Shown here: piece by piece, positions 1 to 4,592 of the stretch | Position numbering within the stretch: the first letter of the stretch is position 1 | Layout: every line of letters begins with the position of its first letter | Assembly: GCA_900754495.1 (NCBI GenBank) | Contig: CAAEDC010000232.1 | Location: forward strand, 1 to 7,120 | Reading direction: 5' to 3' | Origin: Eggerthellaceae bacterium | Lineage (GTDB): Bacteria; Actinomycetota; Coriobacteriia; Coriobacteriales; Eggerthellaceae | DNA length: 7,120 nt | The notes under the pieces: generated by a model | What the model was told of the DNA's origin: nothing | The model's input: only the letters and a program-made list of their open reading frames with translations | Databases searched by the model: none | Translations under genes and position numbers: made by a program

Positions 1-14
1 GCACCCCCGTCGGC

Positions 15-32
15 AGGCGGTTTTCCGCTTTT
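15..32 (+). terminator. Weak terminator-like hairpin at window start
   Basis: Bases 15-20 (AGGCGG) pair with 25-30 (CCGCTT) around a TTTT loop, and the run of T continues to 32. The stem is six pairs including one G-U, and two of the T's are used in the stem, so the U-tract is short. An outer CACCCC (2-7) can also pair with GGGGTG (33-38). It may end transcription of a gene lying left of the window, but the evidence is structural only. Confidence 0.25.
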
Positions 33-102
33 GGGGTGAATAGTGCGCATGGACGCGCGCTAATCGGCGTGTTTCATCCACAATGGCGGAAGCGAAATGC
101 GG

Positions 103-149
103 GCACGGCCGCGCGGGCTTGGGTTGCGCGACGCGGACGGCGGCCGTGC
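103..149 (+). other. 10-bp inverted repeat, leader hairpin of the HAD gene
   Basis: GCACGGCCGC at 103-112 is the perfect reverse complement of GCGGCCGTGC at 140-149, with 27 bases between. The right arm stops one base before the ribosome site AAAGGAGG (151-158). In RNA this would be a very stable hairpin just upstream of the translation start. It could help keep the ribosome site open, stabilise the message, or bind a protein as DNA. The repeat is seen directly; its role is unknown. Confidence 0.5.
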
Positions 150-150
150 G

Positions 151-158
151 AAAGGAGG
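151..158 (+). promoter_or_regulatory. Ribosome binding site that fixes the HAD start
   Basis: AAAGGAGG is a near-perfect Shine-Dalgarno sequence nine bases before a GTG codon at 168. The reading frame stays open back to an ATG at 36, but that ATG has no ribosome site and the extra 44 residues are Arg/Ala-rich with no HAD similarity. The site therefore decides for the GTG start. Confidence 0.85.
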
Positions 159-167
159 CGGATCGGC

Positions 168-824
168 GTGAAGGATCGCGTCATCCTGTTCGATTTGGAT
201 GGCACGTTGACCGATTCCAAGGAGGGGATCGTCAACTCCGTGCGCTATGCGCTGCGCCAGATGGGCGCGCCCATCCCTTCGGACGAGGAGCTGCAGCGCT
301 TCATCGGGCCGCCGCTGGTCGATTCGTTCCGCATCTGCTGCGGGTTCGACGACGAGCGCGCGTGGGAGGCCGTGCGCCGCTACCGCGAGTATTTCGCTGA
401 GAAGGGCCTGATGGAGAACGCCCCCTACGCCGGCGTGAACGCGATGCTCGCGCGGTTGCGGGAGGCGGGGCTGCGGATGTCCATCGCCACATCCAAGCCC
501 ACGCTGTACGCCAAGCGCATCGCGCGCGGATTCGGGTTCGCGGACCGCTTCGACCACATCGTCGGCAGCAACCTCGATGGAACGCGCGTCGACAAAGGCG
601 AGGTCATCCAGTGCGCGATGGGGGAGTACCCCGATGCCGCGCCGGACGATTTCGTGATGGTGGGCGATCGCAAGCATGACATGATGGGCGCCGCCCGTTG
701 GGATGTGCCGGCGATCGGCGTGCTGTACGGGTACGGCTCGCGCGAGGAGCTCGAGGCGTGCCGCCCGGCGAAGCTCGTCGGGAGCGTCCGGGAGCTGGAG
801 GATGCGCTGCTGCATCTGCGCTGA
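168..824 (+). CDS. HAD-superfamily phosphatase, Gph/5'-nucleotidase-like
   Basis: This 218-residue protein is a soluble HAD hydrolase that should remove phosphate from a small molecule through an aspartyl-phosphate intermediate. Motif I is FDLDGT with nucleophile D9 and acid/base D11. Motif II is ATSK (T108, S109). K143 is the motif III lysine in the segment GTRVDKGEVI. Motif IV is VGDRKHD with D167 and D171 as Mg ligands. Between motifs I and II lies a helical cap (about residues 17-88) with GPPLVDSF and YREYFAEKGL, which I recognise from the HAD_5NT/phosphoglycolate-phosphatase-like group of Gram-positive bacteria. The length is normal for that group. The GTG start is chosen because AAAGGAGG sits nine bases upstream. 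The exact substrate (phosphoglycolate, a nucleotide or another phosphate ester) cannot be read from the sequence. A hairpin follows the stop, then nfo 121 bases later in the same direction, so co-transcription is possible but not shown. Confidence 0.9.
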   Translation: MKDRVILFDLDGTLTDSKEGIVNSVRYALRQMGAPIPSDEELQRFIGPPLVDSFRICCGFDDERAWEAVRRYREYFAEKGLMENAPYAGVNAMLARLREAGLRMSIATSKPTLYAKRIARGFGFADRFDHIVGSNLDGTRVDKGEVIQCAMGEYPDAAPDDFVMVGDRKHDMMGAARWDVPAIGVLYGYGSREELEACRPAKLVGSVRELEDALLHLR

Positions 825-825
825 C

Positions 826-849
826 GCGGCACGGCGCGCGGAATGCCGC
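826..849 (+). other. Hairpin directly after the HAD stop codon
   Basis: GCGGCA (826-831) pairs perfectly with TGCCGC (844-849) around a 12-base GC-rich loop, two bases after the TGA. No T-run follows, so it does not look like a standard intrinsic terminator. It could be a 3' stabiliser, a U-less terminator or a processing site between the HAD gene and nfo. Confidence 0.35.
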
Positions 850-901
850 CATCGGATTCGGAGAGTCGCCGCTCTGCCGCTATCGGGTTCGGGCCGTCGC
901 C
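845..901 (+). repeat. Imperfect 26-bp tandem direct repeat
   Basis: The segment at 845-870 (beginning GCCGCCATCGGATTCGG) recurs at 876-901 (beginning GCCGCTATCGGGTTCGG) with 21 of 26 positions identical, at a period of 31 bases. It lies in the HAD-nfo gap. The second copy overlaps a small hairpin (GGCC 892-895 with GGCC 909-912) just upstream of the nfo ribosome site. It could be a decayed duplication or paired operator half-sites; no function is shown. Confidence 0.4.
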
Positions 902-945
902 ATGGCGGGGCCTGATCGGCGGACGATAGGAAGGGGAGGATCGGG

Positions 946-1785
946 ATGGGCCTGACCATAGGATGCCATCTGTCCATAGCCAAAGGCTACCGCGCCATCG
1001 CCGAGGAGGCGGTGTCGCTCGGCGCGAACACGTTCCAGTTCTTCACGCGCAACCCGCGCGGCGGAAAAGCCAAGGCGATCGACCCGGCGGACGTGGCGTC
1101 GTTTCGCGCGTACGCGGCCGAGCAGGGCATCGAGCGCATCCTCGCGCATGCGCCCTACACGCTCAACCCGGCATCGGCGACCGAGAAGACGCGCGATTTC
1201 GCGCGCATGGCGCTGGCGGAGGACCTCGCGCGCATGGAGAACACGCCCGGCCAGCTCTACAACATGCATCCGGGCAGCCATGTGGGGCAGGGCGTCGACG
1301 TCGGCATCGATCTGATCGCCGCCGCCCTCGACGAGGCGCTTCGCTCCGAGCAGACGACGACGCTTCTGCTCGAGACCATGGCGGGCAAGGGCAGCGAGAT
1401 CGGCGGACGGTTCGAGGAGCTGGCGGCGATCATCGAGCGGGTCGGGCTGCGCGACAAAGTGGGCGTGTGCCTGGACACCTGCCACGTGTGGGATGCCGGA
1501 TACGACATCGCGGGCGACCTCGACGGCGTGCTGCGGGAGTTCGACGAGGTCGTCGGCCTGGATCGCCTGAGGGCCGTTCACCTGAACGACAGCCTGAACC
1601 CGCGCGGCGCGCGCAAGGACCGCCACGCGCGCATCGGCGAGGGATTCATCGGATTCGAAGCGCTCTCCGCCGTGACGCGCCATCCCCTTCTGCGCGATCT
1701 GCCGTTCTATCTGGAGACGCCGCAGGAGGAGCCGTCCGGCTACGCCGATGAGATCGCACGTCTGCGTGCCGCTTGGGAAGGGTGA
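946..1785 (+). CDS. nfo: Endonuclease IV (AP endonuclease, Nfo)
   Basis: This 279-residue enzyme cuts the DNA backbone 5' of abasic sites and cleans blocked 3' ends during base-excision repair, in the cytoplasm. It is a TIM-barrel metalloenzyme with three zinc ions. All nine ligands expected from the E. coli enzyme can be placed: H68, H108, E143, D177, H180, H212, D225, H227 and E257. The family signatures are easy to see: NMHPGSHVGQG (106-116), LLETMAGKGSEIG (141-153), VGVCLDTCHVWDAGYDI (172-188) and HLNDS...RKDRHARIGEGFIG (212-236). Length is close to the 285 residues of E. coli Nfo. The ATG is preceded by AAGGGGAGG at 931-939 with six bases between, so the start is well supported. It ends facing the convergent acetyltransferase gene 78 bases away. 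A weak hairpin terminator follows. The upstream 121 bases show no clear -35/-10 pair, so it may be read from the HAD promoter. Confidence 0.97.
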   Translation: MGLTIGCHLSIAKGYRAIAEEAVSLGANTFQFFTRNPRGGKAKAIDPADVASFRAYAAEQGIERILAHAPYTLNPASATEKTRDFARMALAEDLARMENTPGQLYNMHPGSHVGQGVDVGIDLIAAALDEALRSEQTTTLLLETMAGKGSEIGGRFEELAAIIERVGLRDKVGVCLDTCHVWDAGYDIAGDLDGVLREFDEVVGLDRLRAVHLNDSLNPRGARKDRHARIGEGFIGFEALSAVTRHPLLRDLPFYLETPQEEPSGYADEIARLRAAWEG

Positions 1786-1791
1786 TCTCCT

Positions 1792-1812
1792 GCTGCGGTT
1801 CGCCGCTGCTTT
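1792..1812 (+). terminator. Possible terminator after nfo
   Basis: GCTGCGG (1792-1798) pairs with CCGCTGC (1803-1809) around a TTCG loop, with one T-T mismatch, and is followed by TTT. It starts seven bases after the nfo stop, in the 78-base convergent gap. The U-run is short, so termination may be partial. A second small stem, CCGC/GCGG at 1831-1842, lies in the same gap with no T-run on either strand. Confidence 0.4.
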
Positions 1813-1863
1813 CCTCCGTCCGACCCGGATCCGCGAACGCGGGGGCGCGGGCGAGGAAGCGGG

Positions 1864-2529
1864 CTATATGCCGATCGCCGACCCTTCCAACATCTCGTTC
1901 GCCCGCCCTAGGATGCGTTCGATCTCGGAGGCGCGCTCGCGCATGACGCGCGGGAAGGGCAGGGGACGCTCCGGATCCTCGTCGAAGGGGCCGATCGGCT
2001 TGACGTACCAGGCGACGTCGCGCCAGGCGCCGTTCTTGAAGCCCGCGTTGCGCTGGACGCCCATCGTGTCGAACCCGAAACGGGAATGCAGATGCTCGCT
2101 GGCGGCGTTGGGCAGCGTGACGCGCGCGTAGCAGCAGCGCACGCCCTGCAAGGCGAGCAGCTCCGTCAGCGCCTCGTAGAGCGCCGTGCCGATGCCACGC
2201 CGTTCGACATCGCTGTGCAGGTAGATCGAGAGCTCGACGTTCCAATCGTAGGCGGCGCGCTCCGCTTGGCGGTGCGCGTAGGCGAACCCGATGACGCGAT
2301 CGGCGGATCCCGCTTCGCCCGCGCCACGGGATGCCGGCTCGCATGCCACCAGACACGGGTAGAACAGCATGACGTCCTCCATCCGCGCCTGGAAGCCGGC
2401 CGGCGCGGGCACCTCCTCCTCGAACGTGATCGGCGTGCCGACGTAGGGCGCGTACACCTGGCGGATGCCCTCGACGTCGTTGGGCGTCGCAAGGCGGATG
2501 GAGGGGATGTTCTGCGTTCGATCGCTCAT
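1864..2529 (-). CDS. GNAT N-acetyltransferase, phosphinothricin-acetyltransferase type
   Basis: This 221-residue soluble enzyme should move an acetyl group from acetyl-CoA to the amino group of an amino-acid-like substrate. The N-terminal part (IRLATPNDVEGIRQVY, 11-26) begins the GNAT fold. YDWNVELSIYL (94-104) and the CoA-binding motif A, RRGIGTALYEAL (110-121), follow. LPNAASEHLHSRFGF (139-153) and GFKNGAWRDVAWYVKPIGP (163-181) are the signature segments of the Pat/Bar and YncA-like group (COG1247). About 35 residues after that (PERPLPFPRVMRERASEIERIL...) extend beyond the usual end of the family and look helical. A short low-complexity insert (ASRGAGEAGSADR, 66-78) interrupts the usual strand region. 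The start at ATG 2529 is supported by AGGAAAG about eight bases upstream; the frame remains open much further upstream but has no family similarity there. It may detoxify glutamine-synthetase inhibitors or acetylate amino acids such as methionine derivatives; the true substrate is unknown. It is divergent from the small gene at 2620. Confidence 0.88.
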   Translation of the reverse strand: MSDRTQNIPSIRLATPNDVEGIRQVYAPYVGTPITFEEEVPAPAGFQARMEDVMLFYPCLVACEPASRGAGEAGSADRVIGFAYAHRQAERAAYDWNVELSIYLHSDVERRGIGTALYEALTELLALQGVRCCYARVTLPNAASEHLHSRFGFDTMGVQRNAGFKNGAWRDVAWYVKPIGPFDEDPERPLPFPRVMRERASEIERILGRANEMLEGSAIGI

Positions 2530-2560
2530 GGGCCCGGCTTTCCTGCCTTTCCGTTCTTTG

Positions 2561-2590
2561 GGTATAGTGTTCGGAAACGAGCAGGGACAA
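2561..2590 (-). promoter_or_regulatory. Candidate promoter of the acetyltransferase gene
   Basis: Read on the minus strand, TTGTCC (2590-2585) and TATACC (2566-2561) are spaced by 18 bases and match sigma-70 -35 and -10 boxes at four of six positions each. The gene start lies about 30 bases downstream. The -10 box overlaps the candidate -10 box of the opposite strand. Confidence 0.45.
2563..2568 (+). promoter_or_regulatory. Candidate -10 box for the small divergent gene
   Basis: TATAGT matches the sigma-70 -10 consensus at five of six positions and would start RNA near 2575, about 45 bases before the small gene. No good -35 box is present at the usual distance (2539-2545 reads TTTCCTG), so this is either a weak promoter or one that needs an activator. 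Confidence 0.4.
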
Positions 2591-2619
2591 CGATAGCACG
2601 CGATGCGATGGGGGAGACC

Positions 2620-2901
2620 ATGGAGCGCATGACGGTCAAGGACGGGGACGGAAACTACACCGTCGCGGCGGCGCTGGTGGCGGCGGACGGCGATGCGGTG
2701 CGCGGAGGCGCGATCGACCGGCTCGGCGCGTTCGAGGATGCGGTCGAGGTCGTCGAGCGGCAGCTGGCGGATGCCATGGCGAAGCTCGATGCCCTCAAGG
2801 CGAAGGGCCGGATCCGCAGCGCGCAGGGCCAGCAGCTTTTGGCGCAGAAGCTCGCCTATTCCAGCACCCTGACGCTCATGGGCGTGCGCTACGACGCCTG
2901 A
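2620..2901 (+). CDS. Small conserved-looking protein of unknown function
   Basis: The frame encodes a 93-residue, charged, soluble protein with no signal peptide or membrane segment. The N-terminus MERMTVKDGDGNYTV and the segment AIDRLGAFEDAVEVV (31-45) resemble small proteins I have seen in gut Firmicutes and Actinobacteria genomes and their phages, which carry a 'DGNYxV ... RLGAYED' pattern. That link is from memory and not certain. Residues 39-63 form a likely amphipathic helix or short coiled coil, followed by SAQGQQLLAQKLAYSSTLTLM (67-87), a second helix. The start is not settled. ATG 2620 has GGGGAG only three bases upstream, ATG 2629 has the same site 12 bases upstream (90 residues), and ATG 2608 has no clear site (97 residues). 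I chose 2620 for its fit to the pattern. It has its own candidate promoter and is followed by a hairpin. The same frame runs open upstream through the antisense of the acetyltransferase, which is a shadow. Confidence 0.7.
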   Translation: MERMTVKDGDGNYTVAAALVAADGDAVRGGAIDRLGAFEDAVEVVERQLADAMAKLDALKAKGRIRSAQGQQLLAQKLAYSSTLTLMGVRYDA

Positions 2902-2902
2902 T

Positions 2903-2936
2903 CCGCCGCGTCTTCGCGTTTGAAGCGAGACGGCGG
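2903..2936 (+). other. Bulged GC-rich hairpin after the small gene
   Basis: CCGCC (2903-2907), GTC (2910-2912) and TCGC (2914-2917) pair in order with GGCGG (2932-2936), GAC (2929-2931) and GCGA (2925-2928), giving 12 pairs with two small bulges and a 7-base loop. It begins one base after the small gene's stop codon. No T-run follows, so it may be a U-less terminator or an RNA stabiliser. Confidence 0.4.
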
Positions 2937-2961
2937 CGCGAGCCCGATAAGCCCGGACGGC

Positions 2962-2977
2962 GCGGAGCCCCCTCCGC
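2962..2977 (+). other. Short GC hairpin in the gap before the pheST promoter
   Basis: GCGGAG (2962-2967) pairs perfectly with CTCCGC (2972-2977) around CCCC. There is no T-run on either side. It may contribute with the previous hairpin to separating the small gene from the pheST promoter; otherwise 2937-3030 shows nothing I can name. Confidence 0.3.
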
Positions 2978-3032
2978 CGGCCCGCAAGGACGCTCCCCAT
3001 CGATTCGATGCGGAAATGACCAAAACGAAACA

Positions 3033-3059
3033 TTCACCCCGTGCGGATTGCGCTATACT
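3033..3059 (+). promoter_or_regulatory. Promoter of the T-box leader and pheST
   Basis: TATACT at 3054-3059 matches the -10 consensus at five of six positions. TTCACC at 3033-3038 is a moderate -35 box with a short 15-base spacer; shifted readings such as CATTCA give 17 bases but a poorer match. The region just upstream (3010-3034) is unusually A-rich for this window, which fits a promoter. RNA would start near 3066, right at the beginning of the T-box leader. Confidence 0.6.
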
Positions 3060-3065
3060 GACCCG

Positions 3066-3383
3066 GTGCATCGCGAAAGCGGTGGAACGGCGTTGACGAA
3101 GATGCGGGCGCGCATCGGTTTCGCTTCCAGAGAAGGATCCCGCCGGCTGAAAGGATCCAGCGAAACGCGCAGCCTGCTTTCCCTTCCGAGCCGCAGGGTT
3201 GAACGCGGGGCCCCGCGCGGCGCAAGCCGCGAGGGCGGACGTGCAGTAGGCCCTGCCGGGCGCTCCCGTCACAGGGCGAAACGAAGAGGGCGGCCGCGTG
3301 CCGTCAACCGAGGTGGTACCGCGAGAGCCTGCTCCCGTCCTTGGATTTCCGACTTGGACATCCAAGAGGGAGCAGGCTTTTTT
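3066..3383 (+). promoter_or_regulatory. T-box riboswitch leader (tRNA-Phe) controlling pheST
   Basis: The leader senses uncharged tRNA and switches terminator to antiterminator. The T-box core is AGGTGGTACCGCG at 3311-3323. In the antiterminator I can draw, CCGAGG (3308-3313) pairs with CCTTGG (3339-3344). The 7-base bulge UGGUACC (3314-3320) follows, then GCG/CGU (3321-3323 with 3336-3338) and GAG/CUC (3325-3327 with 3332-3334). UGGU (3314-3317) can pair with the ACCA end of a tRNA whose discriminator base is A, as in tRNA-Phe. Stem I includes GCGGGC/GCCUGC (3104-3109 with 3172-3177) and GUUUCGCU/AGCGAAAC (3119-3126 with 3159-3166), with AGAGAAGG and GCTGAAAGG in its upper part. UUC at 3179-3181, followed by six bases and GAG (3188-3190), is the likely Phe specifier; a second UUC at 3184-3186 is less well placed. 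A GCAA tetraloop hairpin lies at 3217-3230. The stem-III-like CCCGTCACAGGG is at 3274-3285. Confidence 0.93.
3326..3383 (+). terminator. Intrinsic terminator of the T-box leader
   Basis: AGCCTGCTCCC (3326-3336) and GGGAGCAGGCT (3368-3378) form a perfect 11-bp stem. Inside it CTTGGA (3340-3345) pairs with TCCAAG (3361-3366). Six T's run from 3378 to 3383. The 5' arm shares bases with both helices of the antiterminator, so the two folds exclude each other. Ending RNA here when tRNA-Phe is charged would stop transcription 131 bases before pheS. Confidence 0.93.
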
Positions 3384-3514
3384 CATGTCCGGAGGGGCGC
3401 CCGCGCGGCGGTCTGGAGGCGGACGAGGGGCCCGGGGTCCCGCGGGCCTCCGATCCGCGCAGGCGGAGCGCCTTTCCGGCAGGGCGCATGCGACGAAGAA
3501 AGGACGGAAGACGC
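3384..3514 (+). other. Leader between terminator and pheS start
   Basis: This untranslated piece is only transcribed when the terminator is bypassed. It is very GC-rich and can form a stem of GGAGGC (3415-3420) with GCCTCC (3446-3451). The pheS ribosome site AAAGGA lies at 3499-3504. An in-frame ATG at 3488 has no ribosome site of its own. I see no small gene here. Confidence 0.4.
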
Positions 3515-4579
3515 ATGGCGATTGTGGACGAATTGGCGGCGCTGCAGACCGAGACGCTTGCCGCCATCGAGGCGGCGGCCGACTCCGCCGCGCTCGAGCA
3601 GGTGCGCGTGGGCGTGCTGGGCAAATCCGGTTCGCTGACCGGCTATCTGCGCGGCATGGGCCAGGTGCCCAAGGAGGAACGCGCCGAGGTCGGCAAGACG
3701 GTCAACGCGGTGCGCGTGGTGGTCGAGGACGCGCTCGCGGCGCGCAAGGCGGCGCTGGCGTCGGCGGAGCTCGAAGCCTCCATGGACGCGAACGCGGTGG
3801 ACATCACGCTGCCGGGCCGCTACCAGCAGCTGGGCACGCGCCATCTGATCAACCGCATCATCGACGAGATCTCCGAGATCTTTCTGGGCCTGGGCTACTC
3901 CATCGCCAAGGGTCCCGAGGTGGAGACCGAGTACTACAACTTCAACGCGCTCAACGCCCCGGAGGACCATCCCAGCCGCGGCTTGGCGGACACATTCTAC
4001 GTGGTGGACCGCTCCGACGATGCGCACGTGCACGTCAAGGGAGAGTCGGGCGTTCTGCTGCGCACCCAGACCTCGCCGGTGCAGGCGCGCGTGATGGAGG
4101 CGCAGAAGCCGCCCATCTACATCATCAGCCCCGGCAAGGTGTACCGCCGCGACGTGGCCGATCCGTCGCACCTGCCCCAGTTCCATCAGATCGAGGGCCT
4201 GGTCGTCGACGAGGGCATCACGTTCGGCGACCTCAAAGGCACGCTCGAGTACGTCTGCAAGCAGATCTTCGGCGAGGAGCGCAAAACGCGCTTCCGCGCG
4301 CACTACTTCCCGTTCACCGAGCCGTCCGCCGAGGTGGACGTGAGCTGCGGCATCTGCCACGGCGAGGGCTGCCGCTTCTGCAAGGGCACCGGCTGGCTGG
4401 AGATCCTCGGCTGCGGCATGGTGGATCCCAACGTCTACGGCTATGCGGGCATCGATCCCGAGAAGTACTCGGGATTCGCGTTCGGCATGGGCGTGGAGCG
4501 CATCGCCTGCTTGAAGTACAACGTCCCCGACCTGCGCATGCTCGTCGAGGGCGACATGCGTTTCCTGCGTCAGTTCTAG
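3515..4579 (+). CDS. pheS: Phenylalanyl-tRNA synthetase alpha subunit
   Basis: PheS is the catalytic subunit of the cytoplasmic (alpha-beta)2 enzyme that joins phenylalanine to tRNA-Phe. The 354-residue protein starts with an N-terminal coiled-coil arm (about 1-90) that contacts tRNA. The class II catalytic core follows: DHPSRGLADTFY (151-162), LLRTQTSPVQ (181-190), motif 2 PGKVYRRD (206-213), HQIEGLVVDEG (224-234), FPFTEPSAEVDV (265-276) and motif 3 GFAFGMGVERI (320-330). A322 is the residue matching E. coli Ala294, which lines the Phe pocket. A four-cysteine loop, C278, C281, C286 and C289, precedes WLEILGCGMV (294-303) and probably binds zinc; this variant is known from other bacteria and E. 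coli lacks it. The start at 3515 has AAAGGA ten bases upstream; ATG 3488 in frame lacks one. The stop codon overlaps the pheT ribosome site 14 bases before pheT, so the two are co-translated from one message controlled by the T-box. Confidence 0.98.
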   Translation: MAIVDELAALQTETLAAIEAAADSAALEQVRVGVLGKSGSLTGYLRGMGQVPKEERAEVGKTVNAVRVVVEDALAARKAALASAELEASMDANAVDITLPGRYQQLGTRHLINRIIDEISEIFLGLGYSIAKGPEVETEYYNFNALNAPEDHPSRGLADTFYVVDRSDDAHVHVKGESGVLLRTQTSPVQARVMEAQKPPIYIISPGKVYRRDVADPSHLPQFHQIEGLVVDEGITFGDLKGTLEYVCKQIFGEERKTRFRAHYFPFTEPSAEVDVSCGICHGEGCRFCKGTGWLEILGCGMVDPNVYGYAGIDPEKYSGFAFGMGVERIACLKYNVPDLRMLVEGDMRFLRQF

Positions 4580-4592
4580 AAGGAGGGCGACA

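Noticed and set aside
60..983. 307-residue open frame on the minus strand
   Set aside because: It is antisense to the clearly real HAD phosphatase and crosses the gap to nfo; its composition is shadow-like and it has no supported start.
2086..2619. Upstream extension of the small-gene frame
   Set aside because: It is antisense to the acetyltransferase and crosses the candidate promoter; only the part from about 2608-2629 onward has a plausible start.
2530..3033. N-terminal extension of the acetyltransferase frame upstream to 3033
   Set aside because: The upstream 168 residues run antisense through the small gene and the gap, have no family similarity, and the ATG at 2529 has a ribosome site and the normal GNAT start.
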